Assembly (NCBI RefSeq): GCF_014844035.1
Contig: NZ_CP062159.1
Coordinates: forward strand, 1,116,001 to 1,180,000
Source of the DNA: Flavobacterium sp. MDT1-60
Lineage (GTDB): Bacteria; Bacteroidota; Bacteroidia; Flavobacteriales; Flavobacteriaceae
Direction of reading: 5' to 3'
Length of the DNA: 64,000 bases
The position numbers and the translations under genes are program-made. This document shows positions 1 to 8,504 of this stretch, piece after piece. The notes beneath the pieces are model-generated. The model ran no database searches and was not told the origin of the DNA. It worked only from the letters and a program-made list of their open reading frames with translations. Within the stretch, counting starts at the first letter, position 1; each line of letters opens with the position of its first letter.

Positions 1-25
1 CCAACAGGGAGCTTTTTTTTATATT

Positions 26-364
26 TTACCGAATAATGAGCTTTCGGGTTGCGGAGGCATCTTGTTCGTATATTTTGATGATATAAACACCGGGAACCAA
101 ATCAGAAACATTTAATTCTTTTGACGATAAATGGGTTTGAATTACTTTTTTTCCGAGAACATCAAAAATGATTACCTCTTTCTCTAAATCATTTTTAGAG
201 GAGATATAAACCTTTCCGTTTGTCACTGGATTAGGGTACAAGCTTAGTCCCTCAATAGTTGTAGGCTCTTGAGGTTTTGGTAATTGCTTACTGTCTTGTG
301 CTGAAACACTTAAAGTAAAGAAAAATGCCAATAAGAATGTAATATAAAAGTAGTTTTTTGCCAT
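26..364 (-). CDS. Small secreted protein with T9SS type A sorting domain
   Basis: 112-residue protein. Residues 1-22 form a signal peptide ending SVSAQ, followed by about 20 linker residues. The rest is a T9SS C-terminal sorting domain: LYPNPV near residue 43, VLGKKV near 70, GVYIIKI near 93 and a basic end (TRKLIIR). The family role is to direct proteins to the outer-membrane type IX translocon. Here almost no passenger domain exists, so the protein is nearly all sorting signal. I chose the ATG giving MAKNYF because it puts the signal peptide at the N-terminus. It lies in the same orientation downstream of the lipoprotein gene, with a terminator between them. Its function is unknown. Confidence 0.8.
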   Translation of the reverse strand: MAKNYFYITFLLAFFFTLSVSAQDSKQLPKPQEPTTIEGLSLYPNPVTNGKVYISSKNDLEKEVIIFDVLGKKVIQTHLSSKELNVSDLVPGVYIIKIYEQDASATRKLIIR

Positions 365-420
365 CGCGTAATTTTGGTTACAGTAAATATACAAAAAAAA
401 TTACAAAAACTACACCAAAA

Positions 421-450
421 AAAAACATCCTAAATATTTAGGATGTTTTT
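421..450. terminator. Symmetrical rho-independent terminator
   Basis: A 30-base perfect palindrome: AAAAACATCCTAAAT followed by its reverse complement, with U-tracts on both strands. It lies between the lipoprotein stop (472) and the start of the small T9SS protein (364). It most likely ends the leftward lipoprotein transcript. Confidence 0.8.
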
Positions 451-471
451 AACATTTTATGTTTGAAGAGA

Positions 472-1662
472 TTATAGTTTCTCTAATAAGTTTACACCGT
501 CAACAATTGCCCAAGCTCCAGGAGTTAAAGCAGCTCCGGTTGCAGTTGTGCTTGTTGTGAAGTTTCCTGTAGGGAAAGCTACTGTAAATCCAGCAGCACC
601 AGTTCCTGTTAAAGGAGTAGCAGCTTCAGCAACTTTTACGTTTAACATCTTGATTTTTCCACCAGCAACTTGATTTGTATTTGTAGCAGCTTCCTGAATT
701 CTAACAGCAACAGCTCCTGTTGTAGTAAATCCTGATATTACAACATTTGAATATTCACCGTTTCCATCTTTTTTGAATTGGATTGCATCATATTCTACAG
801 AACCTGCAGCTTCAGTTGCTGTTCCTGCAGCTCTTCTTAAAGTAATGTTAGAAACTTTAGGGAAGAACAAGTTGTTTACACTTTTTGCTTCGATTTCCAT
901 TCCGAAATTTCCAGAACCTGTTTGGTAAGCAAACCAGTTAGTGTTTGTTTGTCCTTGCCACCCATCTTGCCAGTCAAAAGAGTCATCTGTATTTCCGTAA
1001 GAAATCAAGTTTTTAGCACTTACAGTTCCACCATAAAATTCAAAACCGTCATCAGCACCTTTGTAAGCAACTAAGTTTTCTAAAACAGTTCCTGAACCTA
1101 CTGCGTAAAATGAAAAACCATTCATTTCTGAGTTTCCGTCAAGAATCTTTTTTCCAGCATATTCTACACGCACATATTTTAACGAACCACTGTTACTTGC
1201 AGCATTTGTACCACCGTAAACGATATTTGTTCCATCTTCTGAAGTTGCAGTAGTAATAGGTGTTCCGTCAGCAGTTTTTCCTGAAACGATTGGAGCGTCA
1301 CCAAATAGGATAATTCCACCCCATGAACCTGCAGTTTTAGATTTTTCTGTAAAAACAACTGGTTCTGCAGCAGTACCTGCAATATTTAGCATACCACCTT
1401 TTTCTACTAATAATACATCAGTACCGTTAGTTACATCAGCAGTAATTGTAGATCCTGCGTCAAATGTTAAAGTTACACCGCTTTTTATTCTTACTGTACC
1501 ACTTAGGGTATATGTTCCTTTGATAAAAGTTTTTGAAGCTGTAATATCTCCTGTGATTTCACCAGAACCAGTAGCTGGAGGTGTTACAACATCGTCGTCG
1601 TTAGAAGAACAACTTGCGAAAATCAAGCTTAATAGAGAAAGACTTAAGACTAATTTTTTCAT
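472..1662 (-). CDS. Secreted lipoprotein with beta-helix-like repeats
   Basis: 396-residue protein starting MKKLVLS, with a lipoprotein signal ending FASC. After the Cys comes an acidic SSNDDD stretch, a pattern linked to surface export of Bacteroidetes lipoproteins. The body is rich in short Gly/Asn/Thr strands and aromatic repeats (DDGFEFYGG, DDSFDWQDG), suggesting a right-handed beta-helix or carbohydrate-binding-like fold. Enzymatic activity cannot be assigned. It reads the same way as the TonB receptor at 3.3-6.1 kb and was its direct neighbour before the IS inserted. Its promoter shares the 11-base-phased TAACA motif with that receptor, which suggests co-regulation and perhaps partnership. 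Confidence 0.75.
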   Translation of the reverse strand: MKKLVLSLSLLSLIFASCSSNDDDVVTPPATGSGEITGDITASKTFIKGTYTLSGTVRIKSGVTLTFDAGSTITADVTNGTDVLLVEKGGMLNIAGTAAEPVVFTEKSKTAGSWGGIILFGDAPIVSGKTADGTPITTATSEDGTNIVYGGTNAASNSGSLKYVRVEYAGKKILDGNSEMNGFSFYAVGSGTVLENLVAYKGADDGFEFYGGTVSAKNLISYGNTDDSFDWQDGWQGQTNTNWFAYQTGSGNFGMEIEAKSVNNLFFPKVSNITLRRAAGTATEAAGSVEYDAIQFKKDGNGEYSNVVISGFTTTGAVAVRIQEAATNTNQVAGGKIKMLNVKVAEAATPLTGTGAAGFTVAFPTGNFTTSTTATGAALTPGAWAIVDGVNLLEKL

Positions 1663-1735
1663 TTTTAATGATTTTAAAATTATTTTTTTTGTGTTATTTA
1701 TTTGAATCAAAAATACTATTGAGGTTTCTAAATTT

Positions 1736-1776
1736 AGTTAGCTAATTGTTACTAAAGTATTATATAACAATTAGCT
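1736..1776 (-). promoter_or_regulatory. Candidate PhoB-type operator upstream of lipoprotein
   Basis: On the minus strand, TAATA (from 1762), TAACA (from 1751) and TAACT (from 1740) are spaced exactly 11 bases apart, the period of E. coli Pho-box units. The central 15-mer (1737-1751) matches one in the TonB receptor promoter at 14 of 15 positions. The same region contains a perfect 12-base inverted repeat, AGCTAATTGTTA at 1740-1751 and its complement at 1765-1776. It lies 75-115 bases upstream of the lipoprotein start. The regulatory role is inferred from position and from the PhoB gene nearby. Confidence 0.5.
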
Positions 1777-1803
1777 GTATGTAAATTTTATGTTACGTGC
1801 TCA

Positions 1804-1818
1804 AAACAAAAAAGAGCC
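1804..1818. terminator. Left arm of a terminator hairpin split by the IS
   Basis: AAACAAAAAAGAGCC here is the exact reverse complement of 3271-3285. With the IS and one copy of its target duplication removed, the two arms flank the loop GTGA. This recreates a 15-bp stem with U-tracts on both sides, directly downstream of the TonB receptor stop codon. Confidence 0.85.
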
Positions 1819-1825
1819 GTGAGGC
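1816..1825. repeat. Target-site duplication, left copy
   Basis: GCCGTGAGGC, repeated exactly at 3264-3273 on the other side of the IS. Ten bases is within the range seen for IS4-family elements. The duplication is centred on the axis of the original terminator hairpin. Confidence 0.95.
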
Positions 1826-3263
1826 CTACCGTCTGGACACAAATATTTTTTTTAATTATATTTGAGAAAAAGTGCAGACTAGATATTTTGAAAATTTAAA
1901 AGACAAGCGATTGTTGAATAGAGGTAATTCTATTCTCAATCGCTTGTTTGCTAATAGTATTTATTCGATAAGACAATTAGCAGAAAGTGACGCTGAAGCC
2001 AAAGCGATTTACCGATTTTTGCAAAATGATAATGTCAGTGAGGCTGATATTATAAAGAACATGTCTCTTAATTGTGTAAGCTGCGTTGAAGATAAATCTG
2101 TTTTGTGTATTCAGGACAGTAGTGAAATAAACCTTTATAATCACAGAAACAGGATCAAAAAGGATGAGTCAATTGGACTGACCAATGCTTCTGTTGGTGG
2201 ACTTGGCTTTTTTATTCATCCGAGTTTTATCATAGATGCAGATACTTTAATGCCATATGGTTTTTCAGATGTGAAAATATGGAATAGAAGTCATGAACTG
2301 CCACCTAAAATGAAGACCAATACTCACAATCGTATACCCATTGAAGAAAAAGAGTCTTACAGATGGATCGATTCTTCTCTTGAAACTAAGAAAAGACTAA
2401 GTAAAGCAAAAGAAATAATCATTATTCAGGACAGAGAGGGAGATATTTTTGAACAATTTTGCCTTGTCCCAGACAGTAAAACACATTTATTGATTAGATC
2501 CCGATTTAATCGATTGTTGGGTAATAAAATCAAACTTTTCGATCATCTAAGTTCTCAGCCGCTTCAAGGGATGTACACAATTGAACTAGAAGGAGACAAA
2601 AGGAGAAATATCCAGAAAAGAACAGCTACTATAGAAGTACGCTTTTCAGAAATAACAATAGGCAAACATCAATATTCAGGTAAACATCTTCCTGATAAAA
2701 TCAAGCTTTACGCTATTGAGGCAAAAGAGGTTGGAGAAAACATTGAAAACCCAATACTTTGGAGATTACTAACGACAAAGAAAGTTGAAGATCTGCAAAC
2801 TGCATTACTTTGTATCCAATGGTATACCTACAGGTGGACTATCGAAGAAGTATTTAGAATTTTAAAGAAAGAGGGCTTCAACATAGAAGCTAGCGAATTA
2901 TCCCAAGGCAAAGCAGTTCGTAAACTATGTCTTTTGATGCTGGAGACTATTATAAAGCTCTTTATTATGCAAATCGCCTATGGCTGCGAAGAAGAGACTG
3001 AACCCAGAAGCTGTTTTTCAGAGCAAGAAATGGAATGTTTAGAATTGCAAATCACACAATTAGAGGGTAAAACAGAAAAACTAAAAAACCCATATAAATC
3101 GTCAGATTTGAAACGATATATATGGGCTATTGCTAGATTAGGAGGATGGAAAGGTTATCTTTCAGAAAGAAAACCAGGCATCACAACCTTTTGGATTGGC
3201 CTGCAAAAATTCAATTCAGTCATGCAAGGTTGGATACTCTTTAGAGATGTGTCCAGACGGTAG
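1826..3263 (+). mobile_element. IS4-family insertion sequence, complete
   Basis: 1438-bp element bounded by 16-bp perfect terminal inverted repeats, CTACCGTCTGGACACA at 1826-1841 and its reverse complement at 3248-3263. It has 10-bp direct repeats on both sides and one intact transposase gene. The perfect ends and intact duplication point to a recent insertion. The transposase stop codon TAG forms the last three bases of the element. Confidence 0.95.
1872..3263 (+). CDS. IS4-family (Tn5-like) DDE transposase
   Basis: 463 residues, about the usual length for the family, starting at GTG. The N-terminal DNA-binding part holds the family pattern of SIYSIRQLAESDAEAKAIYRF. Catalytic candidates are D82 in CIQDSSEI, D187 in IIQDREGD and E325. 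The IS4 signature Y-x2-R-x3-E-x6-K is complete at Y318, R321, E325 and K332. No frameshift is visible, so it is probably active. It is transcribed against the flanking lipoprotein and TonB receptor genes and contains the whole right inverted repeat in its reading frame. Confidence 0.95.
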   Translation: MQTRYFENLKDKRLLNRGNSILNRLFANSIYSIRQLAESDAEAKAIYRFLQNDNVSEADIIKNMSLNCVSCVEDKSVLCIQDSSEINLYNHRNRIKKDESIGLTNASVGGLGFFIHPSFIIDADTLMPYGFSDVKIWNRSHELPPKMKTNTHNRIPIEEKESYRWIDSSLETKKRLSKAKEIIIIQDREGDIFEQFCLVPDSKTHLLIRSRFNRLLGNKIKLFDHLSSQPLQGMYTIELEGDKRRNIQKRTATIEVRFSEITIGKHQYSGKHLPDKIKLYAIEAKEVGENIENPILWRLLTTKKVEDLQTALLCIQWYTYRWTIEEVFRILKKEGFNIEASELSQGKAVRKLCLLMLETIIKLFIMQIAYGCEEETEPRSCFSEQEMECLELQITQLEGKTEKLKNPYKSSDLKRYIWAIARLGGWKGYLSERKPGITTFWIGLQKFNSVMQGWILFRDVSRR

Positions 3264-3285
3264 GCCGTGAGGCTCTTTTTTGTTT
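3264..3285. repeat. Right target duplication and right terminator arm
   Basis: 3264-3273 repeats the ten target bases of 1816-1825. 3271-3285 is the right arm of the terminator interrupted by the IS. The arm ends two bases before the TonB receptor stop codon at 3288-3290, so after insertion that gene keeps only a 3-bp stem remnant (GCC/GGC) at the element edge. Confidence 0.85.
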
Positions 3286-3287
3286 AA

Positions 3288-6074
3288 TTAAAATGTGTAT
3301 CCAAGATTAACAGAGAAGCCGACTCCCCTTTTATAATCACGAACGATTAATGAACTTTCAGTAATATCGATAGTACTGTCTTTTCCTAATTCTTTTTTGT
3401 AATAAGGATTCAATAGATTTTCTGCACTAAACTTCAATTCAATATTTTTAGAAAGTGTGCTTGTCCAGATAAAATCTAATTTGCTAAATGATTTTTCATA
3501 TATATGATCAATTCCTGAAGAACCTACTGCAAAAATTCTGTCTCCATAAACATTATAGACTAGCGTCATTGAGTTTTTCCAATCATTTTTTAATCTGAAG
3601 TCATATTTTAAATCACTGTTTATAATCCAGTTTGATGCTCCCTGAAGTTGACGGTGTTTACTGTTCTCTAACTCATTTCCTTGTTGTGTTAAATCAATTT
3701 TCACGTCAGTACTCATTACAGAAGTATTGAATCCGAAAGTAAAGTTAGAAAGTGATTCATTAATTCTGCTTAGTTGTAAACTCATTTCCAGTTCAGCACC
3801 GTAAATTATAGCTTGCTCAGAATTTTTGAAGGTTGTGATCTGGCCACCACTATTGGCAGTTGGCTTAAAAACTCTTTCGATTGGATTTTCAATCATTTTT
3901 CCGAATGCGCCAATAGCAAAAACTTCCTTACTGTTAGGGAATAATTCGTATTTGAAATCAACATTGTAGTTGTCGCTGTTTAATAAATCTGAATTTCCAC
4001 TTTCAGACGTTCCATCAGCATTGATGTAGTTGATCGGAAGTAATTCCATTGCAACTGGTCTTGTGATAGTTTTGCTTAAAGAAGCACGTAGATTGCTGTT
4101 TTCGTTTAAAGCATACTTACTGTTTAACGATGGTAAGAAATCAAGCTTGTCATCAGTTTTAATTCGGTAAGGGCTTCCAAAAGGATCTCCTAATTGTCTG
4201 TATTTAATTTCGCGGGTTGAACTTTCAGCTCTTACTCCAACATTTAAATCAAATTTTTCTCCAAATGTCCAATACAAATTAAAGTAACCAGCATTAACGA
4301 ACTGATTTAATTTTACTTTATAATCTCCGTTTGATTCTTCCTGTACATACAGAATCCCGTTATCGATATCTTGATTAATTTCAGAACTAATTGTATTTAG
4401 GTTGGCAGTATAATTTTTCTCTATATTTCTTCTTCCAGAGAAAAAACGGTAGCTGGACTCCATGTCATTGATGAAATTATTATATCCTACAGTAAGGTTA
4501 TTCATCTTTTCTTTGTCACCAAATTTAATACTGTACTCTGCAAGAGCCGAGAAGTAAAAGTTTCCGGTTACATCTAAATACTGACGGTTTAGGTTATTAC
4601 CGCCATAAGACATATTGATTTCGTCATCATTCAGTTTTAAACCTGTAATGAATTTTCTGTCTGGTTGTTGGAAACCTGTTTTTACGTATGAACCACCTGC
4701 TTTGATGGTTTGTTTTCCGTCTTCAGTCAATTTGTAATCACCAAATAATTGCGTATTCCAATATTGAGATTCTTCAAATTGATTCATTCGGATAAGGTTA
4801 TTGGTTACGTTTGCCAAACTGTTGGTATAACCTAACTGATCTTGAATTTTGCTTTCAGTAGCCTGAATAAACAAAGTGTTGAAGTTTAAGTTCAAACGAT
4901 TTGTTTTGTATTTTAAACCTGCTAAACCAGAAAAAGTTGTTTGGTAAGCATACTGAGTGTTGTATAAGTTGTTGTCGTAGTTACCCTGTCCAAGGTTAAA
5001 AGTTCTTTCAACACCTTCTCTAAATATGTATTTGTTGTCGAAGTTAATAGACATGATATAACTTATGCTTCTTTCTTTTTCAAGATTAAATTTTTGCGAA
5101 TGTAAAAAACCAATGCTTGAATTTAATGGACTGGCGGTTTGATCAACATCCCAGTTTTTGTCTCCATAAGCATTATGATATTCATCCGGAGATAATTTTA
5201 CACCACTTGGAACAGATCCGAAAACAGATGGAAGCTCTCTTTTGTTTCCTAAAAGTCCAAAAGTTCCTTCAGTTGTATTGGCATCATCAGACAGAAGGAA
5301 TTTTTTTAAATTATTGTTTGTAGTATAGCCAAATCCAACATTCAATTTAGTAATGTTTTTAGGTTGCGTAGTTTCGATGTTTACAGTTGCTCCAGCAAAA
5401 TCACCTGAGATATTTGGGTTGAAAGTTTTGTAGATATTTAAAACACCTACAATGTCAGTTGGGAACAAATCAAGTGGAATTATCTTTTTGAAAGGACTGT
5501 TTGAAGGGGTTTGTAAATCATTTACCAATAAATTGTTATAACGATCTTCAAGTCCTCTGATGAATAAACCTCTACCATCAACTTTAGTGATTCCGGTTAC
5601 TTTCGTTAATCCGTCCTCAACGTCACTAACCCCTTTTCTGGACATTTCTTGTGCCCCGATGCTTTGTTTGATAACTACAGCATTTTTTTGGTCTAGTAAT
5701 AAAGCGGTTTCTTTTTCTCTGTTGGTAGTGTTTTTTACTACAACATCTTTAAGAGTATAACCTCCAGAAGAAAGAACCTGATCTAGAGTTACAGTTTCTC
5801 CTGCTTTAACCGTTACAGGTTTTTCTACAGATTCATATCCTACGAAGCTAAAAATAATAGTATAAGTTCCAGGATTTACAGTTAACGAATATTTTCCGTC
5901 AATGTCAGTGTTAGCGCTCATGTTAGTTCCTTTTATAAGGACATTTGCAAAAGGTAAAGGCTGATTATTGCTTTCTTTGTCAGTTAATAAGCCAGAAATT
6001 GTACCTTTGTTTTGTGCGATCGAAATCGTACAGATAAATAATGTGAATAATAGAAATTTTAAATTGAATTTCAT
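3288..6074 (-). CDS. TonB-dependent outer-membrane receptor
   Basis: 928 residues from the ATG giving MKFNLKFLL. A signal peptide ends SIAQ. A carboxypeptidase-regulatory-like domain follows at about 20-105 (GLLTDKES, GTYTIIFSFVGYE), then the TonB plug at about 115-235 (VVVKNTTNREKE, GLFIRGLEDRYNNLLVND), then a long beta-barrel ending in Phe. The family imports large or scarce solutes across the outer membrane using TonB-ExbBD energy; the substrate is not readable from sequence. The lipoprotein, PhoB/PhoR and OprP neighbours and the phased operator suggest a phosphate-containing substrate. An IS now sits three bases past its stop codon. Confidence 0.9.
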   Translation of the reverse strand: MKFNLKFLLFTLFICTISIAQNKGTISGLLTDKESNNQPLPFANVLIKGTNMSANTDIDGKYSLTVNPGTYTIIFSFVGYESVEKPVTVKAGETVTLDQVLSSGGYTLKDVVVKNTTNREKETALLLDQKNAVVIKQSIGAQEMSRKGVSDVEDGLTKVTGITKVDGRGLFIRGLEDRYNNLLVNDLQTPSNSPFKKIIPLDLFPTDIVGVLNIYKTFNPNISGDFAGATVNIETTQPKNITKLNVGFGYTTNNNLKKFLLSDDANTTEGTFGLLGNKRELPSVFGSVPSGVKLSPDEYHNAYGDKNWDVDQTASPLNSSIGFLHSQKFNLEKERSISYIMSINFDNKYIFREGVERTFNLGQGNYDNNLYNTQYAYQTTFSGLAGLKYKTNRLNLNFNTLFIQATESKIQDQLGYTNSLANVTNNLIRMNQFEESQYWNTQLFGDYKLTEDGKQTIKAGGSYVKTGFQQPDRKFITGLKLNDDEINMSYGGNNLNRQYLDVTGNFYFSALAEYSIKFGDKEKMNNLTVGYNNFINDMESSYRFFSGRRNIEKNYTANLNTISSEINQDIDNGILYVQEESNGDYKVKLNQFVNAGYFNLYWTFGEKFDLNVGVRAESSTREIKYRQLGDPFGSPYRIKTDDKLDFLPSLNSKYALNENSNLRASLSKTITRPVAMELLPINYINADGTSESGNSDLLNSDNYNVDFKYELFPNSKEVFAIGAFGKMIENPIERVFKPTANSGGQITTFKNSEQAIIYGAELEMSLQLSRINESLSNFTFGFNTSVMSTDVKIDLTQQGNELENSKHRQLQGASNWIINSDLKYDFRLKNDWKNSMTLVYNVYGDRIFAVGSSGIDHIYEKSFSKLDFIWTSTLSKNIELKFSAENLLNPYYKKELGKDSTIDITESSLIVRDYKRGVGFSVNLGYTF

Positions 6075-6118
6075 TTCAGTTGTGTTTAATTTATTTTTGT
6101 GCAAAGAAATGACCGCTT

Positions 6119-6178
6119 TGTAAAGTTCATGTTAGCTACTTGTTATGTTTTTGTTCCGGCTAGATTATCAAATTGTTA
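6119..6178 (-). promoter_or_regulatory. Six-unit 11-base-phased operator upstream of TonB receptor
   Basis: On the minus strand, TAACA, TAATC, GAACA, TAACA, TAACA and TTACA begin at 6178, 6167, 6156, 6145, 6134 and 6123, each exactly 11 bases apart. The array ends about 45 bases before the receptor start. It also lies about 125 bases before the divergent phoB start, so it could serve both genes. E. coli PhoB binds 11-base direct-repeat units, and phoB is the adjacent gene. That this array is its target is inference. Confidence 0.55.
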
Positions 6179-6303
6179 CCAGATTAAATTACCGTTAACA
6201 CGAATTTTTAACCGTTGATTTATTGTTATATTTACCATCGCAATTAAAAATCATCGGATTTATAGAAGAGAATTTGATGAAAAAACTCAATTTTTGCTAT
6301 TTT

Positions 6304-6987
6304 ATGAAAAAAACACAAACCAAGATCTTATTAGTTGACGATGAACCGGATATCCTGGAAATTGTAGGCTATAACCTTGCTCAGGAAGGCTACCAAATTG
6401 TAACAGCTTCAAATGGAAAAGATGCCATCGCAAAAGCTCAAAAAGAATTGCCGGACTTAATTATTATGGATGTGATGATGGCTGAAATGGATGGAATGGA
6501 AGCCTGTGAACACATCAGAAAAATTCCTGAATTAAATAATGTTATCATAACATTTTTAACAGCGAGAAGTGAAGATTATTCGCAAGTTGCTGGTTTTGAT
6601 GCAGGTGCAGATGACTACATTACAAAACCAATAAAACCAAAATTATTGGTCAGCAAAGTAAAGGCTTTGTTAAGAAGGTTAAAAGAACAAGAAGTGGTTA
6701 GCGATACCTTAAACGTTGGCGGTATCGAGATTAACCGTGAAGAATATAAGATCATTAAAGGCAATGTCGAAATTGCTTTGCCAAGAAAAGAATTCGAATT
6801 GTTTTACTTATTAGCTTCAAAACCAGGAAAAGTTTTTAAAAGAGACGAAATCCTTGATAAAGTTTGGGGTAACGAAGTGGTTGTAGGAGGTAGAACAATA
6901 GATGTTCACATCAGAAAACTACGTGAAAAGATTGGAGAAGATCTTTTTAAAACAATAAAAGGAGTAGGATACAAATTTGAAGTTTAA
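6304..6987 (+). CDS. phoB: Response regulator, OmpR/PhoB family
   Basis: 227 residues. The receiver domain is at about 6-122: acidic pair D12-D13, phospho-acceptor D56 in IIMDVMM, conserved T86 and K108. The DNA-binding winged helix is at about 130-227 (RKEFELFYLL, KVFKRDEIL, GRTIDVHIRKLREK, IKGVGYKFEV). I chose the start giving MKKTQTKILLVDDEP because it begins at the receiver fold; in-frame ATGs at 6223 and 6277 would only add an unsupported extension. A sensor kinase follows 264 bases later, and a phosphate-type porin lies beyond it. The phoB name rests on this context and on the domain pair. Confidence 0.85.
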   Translation: MKKTQTKILLVDDEPDILEIVGYNLAQEGYQIVTASNGKDAIAKAQKELPDLIIMDVMMAEMDGMEACEHIRKIPELNNVIITFLTARSEDYSQVAGFDAGADDYITKPIKPKLLVSKVKALLRRLKEQEVVSDTLNVGGIEINREEYKIIKGNVEIALPRKEFELFYLLASKPGKVFKRDEILDKVWGNEVVVGGRTIDVHIRKLREKIGEDLFKTIKGVGYKFEV

Positions 6988-7103
6988 TTTTTTTAAGATT
7001 CTAAGTTGCTTAAGATACTAAGACTCTAAGATTCTGGTATTTTAGTTGATTAGCGAATTTTAGTTAAGATTTTAAACTGATTCGATTTAAAGTATAAAAA
7101 ACT

Positions 7104-7155
7104 AAACCATATAAAAAATTAAAGCTATTATTATCTTTAATTTCTTATATGGTTT
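7104..7155. repeat. Long intergenic inverted repeat
   Basis: 21-base arms at 7104-7124 and 7135-7155, beginning AAACCATATAA, match at 20 of 21 positions around a 10-base loop. Related AACCATATAAG or ACCATATAAG segments recur near 48013 and 59570. A CTTAATCTCTTAATGG segment at 7223-7238 recurs at 34042-34057. The repeat lies between phoB and phoR and could act as a terminator or a structured spacer. Confidence 0.7.
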
Positions 7156-7251
7156 TTAAGTTAACTTTGTTTCGACTTCTAATGTTAGAAACATATTAAC
7201 TCAAAGCGAAAACTTAATTTTTCTTAATCTCTTAATGGTTAAATAATTTCA

Positions 7252-8330
7252 ATGAAAATTAATTTTAAAAAAACATACAAATTTGCTGTAAAATCGGCGC
7301 TATACATAAGTCTTTTTGGGACAGGCTTTGTACTTATTTTGATGTCTCTCTTTTATAAAGGTCAGTTGAATCATCAAATCGCTTTTGGAATAATTTTTAT
7401 TATATCAATTTATATTTTCTCTTTTTTGGTTTTGCAATATCGTGTAGAACGCTTTATCTATAGAAGAGTAAAAAAAATCTACGATGAGGTTTCTCTGTTA
7501 GAATCAACCACATTGATCAATCAGCCGATTACTACCGATATGGAAACGCTTTCACGAGAAGTGAAAAAGTTTGCTACAGATAAAAAACTCGAAATCGAAA
7601 TGCTCGAAATTCGTGAACAATATCGAAGAGAGTTTTTAGGAAATGTTTCGCACGAACTTAAAACGCCTTTGTTTACCGTTCAGGGTTATGTTTCCACTTT
7701 ATTGGATGGTGCGATGGATGATAAAAACATCCGAAAAAATATTTAAAACGTGCCGAAAAAGGAGTAGAGCGTCTTATATATATAGTCGAAGATTTAGATA
7801 TGATTACCAAACTGGAATCTGGTGATCTGGATTTGAATATGACCGATTTTGATATTGTGGAGCTGATTCAGAATGTTTTCGATTTATTAGAAATGAAAGC
7901 GGACAAAAAGAAAATCAAATTGGCCTTTGAAAGCCGAAATGTAAAATCGGTTATTATTCGCGGAGATCAGGACAGAATTCAGCAAGTTTTGGAAAATCTG
8001 ATTGTAAACTCTATTAAATACGGAAAAGATGGCGGCTTAACAGAAGTTGGCGTTGTAAATTTAACCAAGAAAAAAGTATTAATTCGTATTAGTGATAACG
8101 GTGAAGGTGTTGAAAAACAAAATATTACAAGACTTTTTGAGCGTTTTTACAGAGTGGACAAAAGCGGAACCCGATCAGAAGGTGGTTCTGGTTTAGGTTT
8201 GGCTATTGTAAAACATATTATTGAAGCGCATAAAGAAAAAGTTTATGTAGAAAGCGAATTTGGAATTGGTTCTGAATTCTCTTTTACACTCGAAAAAGCA
8301 CATAAAACAATAAAAGCTGAGGTTAATTAA
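7252..8330 (+). CDS. phoR: Sensor histidine kinase PhoR (one-base frameshift)
   Basis: Two N-terminal membrane helices (about residues 12-35 and 40-62), then a HisKA domain with H134 in [12 protein letters not shown] HATPase domain follows with N box [15 protein letters not shown]1 ISDNGEGV, F box [10 protein letters not shown] and G2 SGLGLAIV. The first frame ends at 7746 (IRKNI then stop) and the rest continues one frame back. Adding one T near 7739-7742 restores NYLKRAEKG and gives exactly 360 codons. It probably autophosphorylates and signals to the upstream PhoB. No PAS domain is evident. Either a sequencing error or a real knockout of the system. Confidence 0.8.
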
Positions 8331-8425
8331 TTGTAAGTTCAATTATTTTAAAGTGCTATGGAATAAAATGTGCTGAACTCAATAATAATTACCTAACTAT
8401 TTCGAAACAAATATTCTTATAATGG

Positions 8426-8470
8426 TAACATATTGTTAATGATTTCTTAACATAGGTGGTTACATCTTTG
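8426..8470 (+). promoter_or_regulatory. Phased TAACA operator and -7 box of porin gene
   Basis: TAACA (8426), TAATG (8437) and TAACA (8448) are 11 bases apart on the plus strand. They stop just upstream of CATCTTTG at 8463-8470, which matches the Bacteroidetes -7 box TAnnTTTG at 7 of 8 positions. Repeats covering the -33 zone fit an activated promoter. The porin start codon lies 35 bases further on. Confidence 0.55.
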
Positions 8471-8504
8471 CACCCGAAATTGAGTGTCAAAGAAAAAAGA
8501 AATA

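Noticed and set aside
1816..3273. IS element as a composite transposon or cargo carrier
   Set aside because: Only one gene and one pair of inverted repeats with a simple 10-base duplication are present.
6180..6240. Extra TAAC words on the plus strand upstream of phoB (6196, 6209)
   Set aside because: They are 13 bases apart, not 11, so I did not count them as part of the phased array.
7252..8330. Programmed -1 frameshift in phoR
   Set aside because: The break lacks a slippery heptamer followed by a stem or pseudoknot, and similar one-base breaks occur in unrelated genes.
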